Positions 6,855 to 14,231 of a DNA stretch of 34,787 nucleotides are shown one piece after another; the first letter of the stretch is position 1; each line of letters starts with the position of its first letter. The notes beneath the pieces are model-generated. The model made no database searches. It was given only the letters and a program-made list of their open reading frames with translations, and had not been told where the DNA came from. The stretch covers positions 1 through 34,787 of the forward strand of contig JAGVJQ010000013.1 in assembly GCA_020051015.1 (NCBI GenBank), given 5' to 3'. This DNA is from Gammaproteobacteria bacterium. Lineage in GTDB: Bacteria > Pseudomonadota > Gammaproteobacteria > UBA1113. The translations under genes and the position numbers were made by a program.

Positions 6855-7382
6855 TTAAGTTTTACTATTCCATGGCATCTTTGCCATCAAAATTGCTAAA
6901 CCACAGCTACCAGTGAGCCCTGCAAAAAGAAGTCCGGCACCAAAAAACGCAGATAAGAAAAGAAACCCGGGATGGAGAAAATAACCGAGTATTAAACCAA
7001 GTAAAACTCCACTGCCGATAGTAGTTTGTACTTGTCGTTCGATTGATAAAAACATTTTATGGCTTTTTTCAACACTAAAACCAGCTTTTTCCCAAGCCTC
7101 AATACCGCCTTCCAAATTATAAACATCGAGAGTTGGATTATTGCGTAGTAATTTTTCGCATGCCATAGCGCCTCTTTTACCTAGCTGGCAATGGATAATA
7201 AATTTTTTATTATGAAATTTAGGGAGCTTATTTTCGTCAATCATATTGACCGGAATTAATGTAGCACCAACAATATGTATTGCTGCGTGTTCCCCTGGTT
7301 CACGAACATCAATAATAATGGCCTCATGTTTATCAAGCCATTCTTTTGCTGTTTTAGCGTCGATTGATTTGATGGTTGACAT
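6855..7382 (-). CDS. Membrane-anchored rhodanese (YgaP-like sulfurtransferase)
   Basis: 175 residues: an N-terminal rhodanese domain (about 1-105) and two hydrophobic helices (about 115-165), the architecture of E. coli YgaP. The active-site loop is HCQLGKRG with persulfide Cys65, and the DVREPGEH signature at 25-32 is intact. The C-terminus (GVLLGLILGYFLHPGFLFLS, then the LFAGLTGSCGLAILMAKMPW region) matches the DUF2892-like membrane tail. It would carry sulfane sulfur on Cys65 at the cytoplasmic face of the inner membrane. AGGGA-like site (AAGGGAT) about 8 bases before the ATG supports the start. No sulfur regulator gene is adjacent. Confidence 0.85.
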   Translation of the reverse strand: MSTIKSIDAKTAKEWLDKHEAIIIDVREPGEHAAIHIVGATLIPVNMIDENKLPKFHNKKFIIHCQLGKRGAMACEKLLRNNPTLDVYNLEGGIEAWEKAGFSVEKSHKMFLSIERQVQTTIGSGVLLGLILGYFLHPGFLFLSAFFGAGLLFAGLTGSCGLAILMAKMPWNSKT

Positions 7383-7429
7383 AGTCTTTATCCCTTTTTA
7401 TTCATCACACTACACATATGCGAGTTACA

Positions 7430-8122
7430 TTAATTATACGGCTGAAATGATTCATTCTGCGGGGTGGCCACACTGCAGGTAAGTGTTTTATCATTACAAA
7501 CAATAGGTCCTAAGCAAGCCTCGCCAGTGCCTAAAGTGCTTGGGTTGATTAAATCGTACTTGTAATTAAATGGAGAAGAGTTTCCAGCAGCAGCATATGC
7601 TGGCGCATTCGCAGGTAGATTGGTTCCATTGGTATAATTTGAGGATGTATAACTAGAACTACGAGACAATGCATTAATAGTTATACACCAACCTCTAATA
7701 TTGGGATCATCGCCAGGCCATGAACAACCTGGTAATGAACAAGGAGAACTGCCAACTGTATTTTTTATATAATAAATACCATTATAAAGCATGTTATATA
7801 AGTAATTTTGCCCAATTGGCACAACTTGATTGGCTTTGAAGCTGACGGGAGCATACACTGCGCCACCAGCATTATCTCCCGAAACAACACCCCCATAACA
7901 AACAGAACAATCATTAACATCAAAACTCGCAATAAATAATCCAGAGGTAACAATCGATTGGGCCGCTAGATTTGTAATTGTAATATTAGAAACCGAATTG
8001 GTTTGTACATCACGGGCTGTCATTAATGACATATTTGGAGAGGTGTTTTGTGCATAGGAGGAAGACATCATTAGCGTAGTTCCACCAAGTATACAAAGTA
8101 GATAGACATTCATCTTACTCAT
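7430..8122 (-). CDS. Secreted cysteine-containing protein of unknown function, paralogue 1
   Basis: 230 residues with an N-terminal signal peptide (about 1-24; hydrophobic VYLLCILGGTTLMMSSSYAQ, cleavage likely after SYA). The mature part is rich in Ser, Asn, Thr and Tyr with paired cysteines: CSVCYGG, a PCSLPGCSWPG segment with a later GWCI, and VCNDKTLTCS near the end. The adjacent gene 8133-8786 encodes a clear paralogue sharing the IGQNYLYNM motif, the LPGC(S/T)W cluster, WCI and the GPI-x-CND-x-TLTCS C-terminus. It is exported, probably periplasmic or surface-associated with disulfides. No known family is recognised. AAGGAC about 7 bases before ATG supports the start; only 10 bases separate it from the upstream paralogue. 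Confidence 0.8.
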   Translation of the reverse strand: MSKMNVYLLCILGGTTLMMSSSYAQNTSPNMSLMTARDVQTNSVSNITITNLAAQSIVTSGLFIASFDVNDCSVCYGGVVSGDNAGGAVYAPVSFKANQVVPIGQNYLYNMLYNGIYYIKNTVGSSPCSLPGCSWPGDDPNIRGWCITINALSRSSSYTSSNYTNGTNLPANAPAYAAAGNSSPFNYKYDLINPSTLGTGEACLGPIVCNDKTLTCSVATPQNESFQPYN

Positions 8123-8132
8123 TCAAGTGTCC

Positions 8133-8786
8133 TTACAAAGAAAATGGTTGTGTTTGTGGACTTGCTGCACTGCAAGTGAGCGTTTGATCATTACAGGAGA
8201 TTGGTCCGATAGTAATAAAGTTACTTACCACATTGTAATCATATATTCCTGTGCTGGAGGCAGCGTCTGTTGAGGGTGGAACATTGGATGTGTAACCTGG
8301 GGAAGTAGAAACCGGTGCTAAAGCACCTAAATAAATACACCAATTATAAGTCGTTGTATCACTTCCCCATGTACAACCAGGCAATGCACATCCAGGAGGA
8401 GATGATGGAATAGTGGTATATACATAATATTCTGCTTGCAGAATCATGTTATATAAATAATTTTGGCCGATAGCAACGCTTCTTCCAGGGTTAATCGCAA
8501 TTGGCATCAACACTGACCCCACCGTAACATTTGTGCTGCTGGGATATATTGGTACTGCGGCACTGCAACTTTGTCCAGGAGTAACATAAGAAAATTGACG
8601 TACATAAAGACCGTAGACAGTTGCAGCCGTATTACCGCTATTTTGCAAATTGATGTTTGAGTTAGCATTACTCGCTGACAGATCTTGCGATGTCATGAAC
8701 TCAAGCGAAGATGGTTTAGCTAAAGCAGTTGTTACAAAAGACTGCGCAACAAGGGTAAATAGCAAAAAAAATCGTAACGTCTTCAC
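8133..8786 (-). CDS. Secreted cysteine-containing protein of unknown function, paralogue 2
   Basis: 217 residues from a GTG start with AGGGAT about 8 bases upstream. A signal peptide covers about 1-23 (KTLRFFLLFTLVAQSFVTTA-LA). The mature protein shares with its neighbour 7430-8122 the MTSQDLSASNANSNINL start (MTARDVQ in the neighbour), IGQNYLYNM, the PGCALPGCTWGS cluster, WCIYLGAL and GPISCNDQTLTCSAASPQ. The two are a tandem duplication in one transcript. Six or more Cys suggest disulfide bonds after export. Divergent to it, with 72 bases between, is the beta-barrel gene at 8859, so the three may be an envelope module. Function unknown. Confidence 0.8.
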   Translation of the reverse strand: MKTLRFFLLFTLVAQSFVTTALAKPSSLEFMTSQDLSASNANSNINLQNSGNTAATVYGLYVRQFSYVTPGQSCSAAVPIYPSSTNVTVGSVLMPIAINPGRSVAIGQNYLYNMILQAEYYVYTTIPSSPPGCALPGCTWGSDTTTYNWCIYLGALAPVSTSPGYTSNVPPSTDAASSTGIYDYNVVSNFITIGPISCNDQTLTCSAASPQTQPFSL

Positions 8787-8858
8787 AATAATATCCCTAT
8801 CCGTATTTATTTTCTTATGATACAGTGCTGTGAAAAATAAAGAAAGGACTCATGTACT

Positions 8859-9689
8859 ATGTCAAAATTGTATGCTAAAAAAGGATTACGCAATGTATTC
8901 GTTTTTTTATTATTTATCTATTCATCACTTCAAGGTTCAACTGCATTAGCAGCGCCTGCCACTTGGCAAGGCCCTTATCTAGGTATTTATCTTGGAGGAG
9001 GTTTTGGAAGTAATCACCTCTCTACGAATGCAGGTTCAGTAACCGATACATCTTACTTTTCTAATGCCACGGACATTAATGCTATAAATGAGGCAGGCTC
9101 ATCGACAAATGATCCTAACTCTGTCATTGTCGGTCTCGTGGCTGGCCATGATTGGGTTTGGAAACACTTGGTATACGGCTTAGTTTTAGATTATGGTGCA
9201 CTTCCACTTAATTCATCTAATAACGCTAATAATGCCAACTATTTTGACAACTCAGGTCAATATTATGTCTCCACATCCATGAGTACCAATTGGTTATTCA
9301 CTCTTCGTGGTCGAGTGGGCTATGAATTTATCCATCCTTGGCCAAGCTTTATATATTTGACTGGCGGTCCTGCATTGACACAGCTCAAAGTCAGTAATAA
9401 TTTTATAGATAACACGTCATTTATGGGTGCTGGCAGTAGTTCATCCGATGAAAATGAAATTGGTTGGACAGCAGGGATTGGTATGGAGCTTGCAGCGATC
9501 GGCCATTCATCTGTGTCACTTGAATACTTATATCTTCATGTTCCTTCAGTAGATACAGTAGCGTCTGTTACTAATACGCAAGGTGGCTTTGGGATACCAG
9601 TCCAAGCATTTACCAGCCCACTTGCAACTAGCGGAGCATTTCACGCGAACTTATTAAAACTCGAATTTAATTATCGATTTGGTGAGTAA
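8859..9689 (+). CDS. Outer-membrane beta-barrel protein (Omp25/porin-like)
   Basis: 276 residues. A signal peptide (about 1-32, ending STALAAP) is followed by WQGPYLGIYLGGGFGSN, the usual first strand of OMP beta-barrel domain (PF13505-like) proteins such as Omp25/RopB. Alternating hydrophobic/polar strands follow: VGLVAGHDWVWKHLVYGLVL, WLFTLRGRVGYEF, FIYLTGGPALTQLKV, EIGWTAGIGMELAAIGHSSV, and a terminal strand KLEFNYRFGE with a near-terminal aromatic as needed for BAM insertion. AAAGGA lies about 10 bases before this ATG; an out-of-frame ATG at 8852 would open only an 8-codon frame. It is likely an 8-stranded barrel. No ligand is predicted. Confidence 0.85.
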   Translation: MSKLYAKKGLRNVFVFLLFIYSSLQGSTALAAPATWQGPYLGIYLGGGFGSNHLSTNAGSVTDTSYFSNATDINAINEAGSSTNDPNSVIVGLVAGHDWVWKHLVYGLVLDYGALPLNSSNNANNANYFDNSGQYYVSTSMSTNWLFTLRGRVGYEFIHPWPSFIYLTGGPALTQLKVSNNFIDNTSFMGAGSSSSDENEIGWTAGIGMELAAIGHSSVSLEYLYLHVPSVDTVASVTNTQGGFGIPVQAFTSPLATSGAFHANLLKLEFNYRFGE

Positions 9690-9760
9690 TGCCTGATCTG
9701 AAAGTATGACGCATGTACCGTATAAAAAAATGAGGAAATATACGTTAGTAACCGATATAA

Positions 9761-9793
9761 ATAATTGCGAACCCGGATTTTTGATCCGGGTTC
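9761..9793. repeat. Hairpin between convergent genes, GTAGC-CCCGGG family-like, copy D
   Basis: GAACCCGGAT (9769-9778) and ATCCGGGTTC (9784-9793) form a perfect 10-base stem with a TTTTG loop. The adjoining ATAAATAATT on the left matches the ATTATTTAT-like tail of copies A-C when read on the minus strand. It lies between the convergent beta-barrel and dipeptidase genes, where it could end transcription from both sides, although no T-run follows. Confidence 0.5.
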
Positions 9794-9822
9794 CTTGATC
9801 GATAATCTGCCCATATAATTAC

Positions 9823-10503
9823 TTACAAAAAATTTTCCGCCGGTCCATAAATCGCATGACTCTGTTTTTTGTGATATGCCCAATAACGATCACCATATGA
9901 AAAATGCCACCATTCAGCCGGATAATTGACAAAACCATGTGCGCTTAAAATACTTAATAATAATTCGCGATTTGTTTTAACAATTTCAGGAATTTCTTCG
10001 TAATGTGTCATACAAAATTCAGGGGTCACTGTTGTCCAATCTGCAATAGCCATCCCCATATCTACCAAGTCACCATTTGCGGTAACAATTTCTATATCAA
10101 TAGCTGCGCCAGTATTATGAGGTGGTATATTTGTCGAACCATCTAAATTGATAACTGGTGATACTAAACGCGTTGTTTCGCGAAAACGATCTTGATGACT
10201 TACCTGTGGATAGCGTTTAACAACACGTTCATATTCTTGTTCAAATAACATCTGTTGCACAGCTAAGCTACGCAATCCCTCATATAATCGAAAACGCCAA
10301 CCATGTGGTAATTCAGATTGCGCTTGGCACAATTTCTCAAATACCGATTTCCGCATTTTGGTATAACAGCTAGCGGTTAAGGGACATTCCGGTGGTGGAC
10401 CATAACTTAATATGTCACTATTTTTTATATCAATTAATTCTTCACCACATTCGACAATTGGTATCGCTAAAATTTCTGCACTTGCGAGGTAAATAATACT
10501 CAT
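9823..10503 (-). CDS. D-alanyl-D-alanine dipeptidase (VanX/DdpX-like, M15D)
   Basis: 226 residues with the full zinc-site layout of VanX: zinc ligands His129 and Asp136 in PPHNTGAAIDIEI, general base Glu197 and zinc ligand His200 in AEWWHFSYGD, and the transition-state Arg78 in LYEGLRSL. VanX-type enzymes cleave D-Ala-D-Ala in the cytoplasm; outside vancomycin resistance they recycle cell-wall dipeptide. No vanR/S/H/A-like genes flank it, so a recycling or nutritional role is more likely. There is no signal peptide. It follows the cupin gene by 11 bases on the same strand and is probably co-transcribed. Confidence 0.88.
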   Translation of the reverse strand: MSIIYLASAEILAIPIVECGEELIDIKNSDILSYGPPPECPLTASCYTKMRKSVFEKLCQAQSELPHGWRFRLYEGLRSLAVQQMLFEQEYERVVKRYPQVSHQDRFRETTRLVSPVINLDGSTNIPPHNTGAAIDIEIVTANGDLVDMGMAIADWTTVTPEFCMTHYEEIPEIVKTNRELLLSILSAHGFVNYPAEWWHFSYGDRYWAYHKKQSHAIYGPAENFL

Positions 10504-10514
10504 AGATTTAATCC

Positions 10515-11015
10515 TTACTCATCTACGCCAATCATCACACATAAAATAATACAAGGCTGCGTTGTAAGATTATTCCAACCATGTACCGTTGCTCTTTGAA
10601 CTATAAAATCACCTGCTTTAACTAATTTTTCTTCACCACTATCTAATCGCAAAACTACTTCGCCTTGCAAAATATATAGATAGTCGATGGACTGTGTTTT
10701 ATGAAGTAAATAATCTTCTTCATCGGAAGGAATTGGCAGGTTATGTTTTTTTGCAAACTCAATCAAATCTGATAACGGTGGTATCTGGCAAATACAAAAA
10801 CGAAAAGCTCCTTTTGGTAATTCAATATCATACGGTCGAATTTTTAACGTAGTTTGCGAGGTTTGAGGCGTTTCTTCTGTATAAAATAATTCTGTTAAAA
10901 CAAAGCCAGGAAAATTTTCCGGCATGATGGTAATTGGCACTTGTTCATCGATATCAAAAACAGCTTTACCATCTTTATTATTACCGGTGATTATTCTACG
11001 CATTAATTTCTGCAT
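10515..11015 (-). CDS. Cupin-domain protein
   Basis: 166 residues when started at the ATG at 11015, chosen because AGGAA lies five bases upstream; an in-frame ATG at 11042 would have no ribosome site and would crowd the divergent promoter. A cupin barrel covers the C-terminal half: IDYLYILQGEVVLRLDSGEE, then KLVKAGDFIVQRATVHGWNN. The first motif lacks the usual His-x-His metal ligands (Tyr-x-Leu-Tyr instead) and only the second-motif His remains, so metal binding is doubtful. The N-terminal part (TIMPENFPGFVLTELFYTEE) resembles cupin proteins that act on small organic acids or serve as sensors. It is the first gene of a two-gene unit with the dipeptidase. Substrate unknown. Confidence 0.75.
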   Translation of the reverse strand: MQKLMRRIITGNNKDGKAVFDIDEQVPITIMPENFPGFVLTELFYTEETPQTSQTTLKIRPYDIELPKGAFRFCICQIPPLSDLIEFAKKHNLPIPSDEEDYLLHKTQSIDYLYILQGEVVLRLDSGEEKLVKAGDFIVQRATVHGWNNLTTQPCIILCVMIGVDE

Positions 11016-11159
11016 TTTGATTCCTAAATAATTTTTTATCAATTTAGTATACTATCATTGCAGGGAAATTTATACTTTAATATATTTACAATTAATATAT
11101 TAAGAGATAAAATTTGTTTGCTTTTAGAAAAAATTCCTTTCGCAATTGACGAGAATAAT

Positions 11160-12389
11160 ATGCTCTACCTTCCAAATCGCCATGAACTTGTAATCCCAGA
11201 TGCTTGGTCTGAATCAAAAGCAATTACAACTATTCAATCAATAGTTCAGCAATGTTTGGATTCTTTTCAACCAGATATATTTTGGCCGCTACATCCTGAT
11301 ATTGCAGAAAGTTATAATCTTACTAAATTACCGACCAGTTTATGGCATGGTGCTGCTGGTGCTATTTGGGCTTTGACACAGTTAAGCTTGAATGATAAAA
11401 ATTTACCAACAATGGATTTTGAGCCTTATCTTGATCTGCTTATCACCCGCCAAACCGAATGGTTATCTCAAACGGATGCTTCATTCGATATCGATCCCGA
11501 GGCTCCTGGGTATTTACTGGGCTATACCGGCTCTTATATGGTGCAATGGAAAGTAACAAAAGCCCCCGGAATTCTAGATAAAATCGAGAAACTCATTCAA
11601 AGTAATATTGCCAATCCAGTTAACGAATTAATGTGGGCAGCGCCAGGTATGATGCTAATTGCGTTATTTCTACATAAAGATACTCAGGAAGAACGATGGG
11701 TTAATTTATACCGCCAATGCGCAAGCTACTTATTAGATGTATATGATTATGATGAAAGCATCGACAGCCGTATTTGGACACAGCATATGTATGGTTTTTC
11801 AACTAAGAATTTAGGACTCGTGCATGGCGTTGCCGGTAATGCTATGTCATTTTTAAAAGGCATTCATTTCCTGAATGAAGAGCAACAACTTGAAGTAGTA
11901 ACAGATATTGAGTTTACCTTTACTAACACTGCAATTGTTGAAGATCAATTAGCAAATTGGCCTGCATTTATTGGAAAGGGAAGACCTGGTCGAGAACCAA
12001 TGATGGTACAAATTTGTCATGGCGCTCCAGGAATGGTGATTGGCTTAGCTGATTTGTGGCATCTTGGTAGTAAAAATTCTCAAGAATTATTAGTTAAGGC
12101 AGGTAATTTAATTTGGACTGCAGGTCCCTTAGTAAAACCTTGGGGATTATGTCATGGTACCGCTGGCAATGGTTATGCTTTCTTAAAACTATATGATTTA
12201 ACCAAAGACGAAATTTGGTTAAATAGAGCCAGACAATTTGCTATGCATGCGATAAAACAATACGAATTAGCGCAAGAAAAATATGGCATGATCCGCACTG
12301 ATGCTTGGTGTGGTGATACTGGTTTAGCTTTATTTTTACAAAGTTGCATTCAAAAACAAGGGAATTTCCCGATGGTAGATTATTTTTAA
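11160..12389 (+). CDS. LanC-like protein (zinc-dependent lanthionine cyclase/glutathione-adding family)
   Basis: About 409 residues from the ATG at 11160, chosen because the family begins near the LPNRHELVIPDAW segment; a TTG at 11058 would add 34 residues but lacks a ribosome site. The protein shows repeated G-x-x-G barrel motifs (SLWHGAAGAIWAL, APGMM, LVHGVAGNAMSF, ICHGAPGMVIGL, GLCHGTAGNGYAFL, WCGDTGLALF). Zinc ligands are present: Cys286 (ICHG), Cys331 and His332 (LCHG), with spacing like NisC and human LanCL proteins. LanC enzymes add Cys thiols to dehydroamino acids; stand-alone LanCL relatives add glutathione to dehydrated phosphosites. No LanB/LanM dehydratase or precursor peptide is recognisable nearby, so a stand-alone role is likely. 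It is divergent from the cupin-dipeptidase unit. Confidence 0.85.
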   Translation: MLYLPNRHELVIPDAWSESKAITTIQSIVQQCLDSFQPDIFWPLHPDIAESYNLTKLPTSLWHGAAGAIWALTQLSLNDKNLPTMDFEPYLDLLITRQTEWLSQTDASFDIDPEAPGYLLGYTGSYMVQWKVTKAPGILDKIEKLIQSNIANPVNELMWAAPGMMLIALFLHKDTQEERWVNLYRQCASYLLDVYDYDESIDSRIWTQHMYGFSTKNLGLVHGVAGNAMSFLKGIHFLNEEQQLEVVTDIEFTFTNTAIVEDQLANWPAFIGKGRPGREPMMVQICHGAPGMVIGLADLWHLGSKNSQELLVKAGNLIWTAGPLVKPWGLCHGTAGNGYAFLKLYDLTKDEIWLNRARQFAMHAIKQYELAQEKYGMIRTDAWCGDTGLALFLQSCIQKQGNFPMVDYF

Positions 12390-12552
12390 ATAATTACTCA
12401 TAAATGATTGATAACAAAAATAACTACTGTTTTTTATTTTTAACACACTGATGCTATGAAAATATTAAAACATTTTTAGCGCTCATCAATTATAAATGAA
12501 TGTAATATTTTTACGATTAGAGAAATAATTTATCAGCTATAGGAAAATAAAA

Positions 12553-13380
12553 ATGGAAAAAGTAATTCTCATCACGGGTTGCTCAAAAAATACTGGCATC
12601 GGATACAACGCTGCTTTATCACTAGCAGGTCAGAATCATAAAGTAATTGCTACTATCAGAAATAAAAATAATATCGAAAATTTGAATGAACTACATCAAA
12701 GAGAACCAACATTTTCTTACCTTGATCTGAGTAATGAAGAATCAATTCAAACGTGTGTTTTAAATATAATTAATCAATATGGTCGAATTGATACCCTAGT
12801 TAATAATGCTGGATATGGACTCATTGGAAGCATTGAGCAATTAGATCTTAGTCAAATTCGGCAGGCATTAGAGGTTAATATAATTGGCACAATTAGCTTA
12901 ATACAACACGTAATTCCACATATGAAAGATCAATCTAGTGGCCATATTATTAATGTATCTAGTATTCATAGTACTCGATATTGTCAGCCAGCACGTATGT
13001 GCTATAGGGGGAGCAAAGCATTTATTGAGACTGCTTCTGAAGCGTTATCATTTGAGCTTGCGCAATGGGGCATTAATGTTTCATTATTTGAGCCAGGCAG
13101 ACTTACTAGCAGTATTACTAAAGAACATGGAAATATTGAGATAGATAACGAATCATACGATAAATTAAACAAAAAAAGCATGCATTGGTTTAAACAGAAT
13201 ACCCCTCCGCCACAAGACGGTAGTGAAGTTGCAAAATATCTAGTTGAATTAATTAACATGGAAAATCCACCCTTCCATTATCAAACTGGAAATTCAACTC
13301 GTGAATATGCTGAAAAATGGCGTGGTTTAGGAAAATCTGAACGACAACATATTGAACTTAAATCATTTTATGAACAATAA
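12553..13380 (+). CDS. Short-chain dehydrogenase/reductase (classical SDR)
   Basis: 275 residues with a Rossmann fold: cofactor motif TGCSKNTGIG at 8-17 (one of the versions with an extra residue before G-I-G), the acidic DLS at 58-60, NNAG at 84-87, Asn109, Ser137 in NVSSIHS, and catalytic Tyr151-x-x-x-Lys155 in YRGSK. An Arg at position 36 (TIRNKNN) suggests NADP(H) preference. The C-terminal 60 residues (HWFKQNTPPPQDGSEVAKYL and on) resemble 17-beta-hydroxysteroid-dehydrogenase-like SDRs. The substrate is not predictable. The 163 bases before it show no gene. It converges with the SDR at 13404, with only 23 bases between stops. Confidence 0.85.
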   Translation: MEKVILITGCSKNTGIGYNAALSLAGQNHKVIATIRNKNNIENLNELHQREPTFSYLDLSNEESIQTCVLNIINQYGRIDTLVNNAGYGLIGSIEQLDLSQIRQALEVNIIGTISLIQHVIPHMKDQSSGHIINVSSIHSTRYCQPARMCYRGSKAFIETASEALSFELAQWGINVSLFEPGRLTSSITKEHGNIEIDNESYDKLNKKSMHWFKQNTPPPQDGSEVAKYLVELINMENPPFHYQTGNSTREYAEKWRGLGKSERQHIELKSFYEQ

Positions 13381-13403
13381 AAAAATTATTGAACAATTAA
13401 ATT

Positions 13404-14150
13404 TTACCTTCCCCCCGCAACATCAATAAATGTTCCTGTTACATATGTAGCTTCATCTGATAACAACCATAAAATGGTATTAGCTACTTCTTCAGGAGTT
13501 CCTCCTCGCTTCATGGGGATTTGATCTTTAATTCGATCAACTCGATTTGGTTCTCCTCCGCTAGCGTGGATATCGGTATAAATAAATCCAGGTCGCACGC
13601 AGTTAACCCTAATACCTTCATTCGCTACTTCACGTGCCAAACCTATTGTTAACGTATCAATTGCACCTTTTGAAGCTGCGTAATCAATATATTCTCCGGC
13701 CGATCCTAATCGTGAAGCGGCTGAGGATACATTGACAATCGTACCTCCGTTCCCACCATATTGCGTTGACATTCTTTTTACGGCTTCACGAGCACAAAGA
13801 AAATGGCTCGTAATATTAGTGGTAAAAATTTTATTTAAGCGAGACATCGTCATTTGATCAAGACGTATTTTTTGTTCTAAGATACCAACATTATTGACTA
13901 ACGCATTAACTCGCCCAAATTTGTCATCTACTGTTTGAAACAATTTTTCAACTTCAGCTTCTTGACTTACATCAGCACAAATTGCTAAGGCTTTTCCATT
14001 TTTTCCATGAATTTTTCTGACAATTGTATTTGCCGCATCATGATCACGTAAATAATTAATACAAACGATATATCCTTGTTCTGCAGCTTTAAGCGCTGTT
14101 GCAGCACCAATGCCACGACTTGCGCCCGTAATGATCATGATCTTTTCCAT
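13404..14150 (-). CDS. Short-chain dehydrogenase, YgfF/glucose-1-dehydrogenase-like
   Basis: 248 residues, a complete classical SDR: TGASRGIG at 8-15, CADVS at 58-62, NNVG (for NNAG) at 86-89, Asn112, Ser143 in NVSSAAS, Tyr157 and Lys161 in YAASK, and the terminal YVTGTFIDVAGGR. Overall it looks like E. coli YgfF and the glucose-1-dehydrogenase/3-oxoacyl-ACP-reductase branch. The substrate is unknown; no fatty-acid synthesis genes are adjacent, so FabG is unlikely. It is a single gene. The convergent neighbour at 12553 is only distantly related, so this is not a recent duplication. Confidence 0.85.
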   Translation of the reverse strand: MEKIMIITGASRGIGAATALKAAEQGYIVCINYLRDHDAANTIVRKIHGKNGKALAICADVSQEAEVEKLFQTVDDKFGRVNALVNNVGILEQKIRLDQMTMSRLNKIFTTNITSHFLCAREAVKRMSTQYGGNGGTIVNVSSAASRLGSAGEYIDYAASKGAIDTLTIGLAREVANEGIRVNCVRPGFIYTDIHASGGEPNRVDRIKDQIPMKRGGTPEEVANTILWLLSDEATYVTGTFIDVAGGR

Positions 14151-14231
14151 CAGCTAAACCTCTTGCACCTAGATTATTTCATGTAAAAATGAAGTATCTA
14201 TCATTTTAAGTATCAAGCCAAGTATTTATGA

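Noticed and set aside
8852..8878. ATG at 8852 just before the beta-barrel start
   Set aside because: It opens an out-of-frame 8-codon frame only; the ATG at 8859 gives the signal peptide and barrel.
9823..10503. Vancomycin-resistance operon
   Set aside because: The VanX-like enzyme has no vanH, vanA/B or vanRS partners; recycling of D-Ala-D-Ala is the simpler explanation.
11058..11159. TTG-started N-terminal extension of the LanC-like protein
   Set aside because: No ribosome site precedes the TTG, and the extra 34 residues do not resemble the family N-terminus; the region better serves as the divergent promoter.
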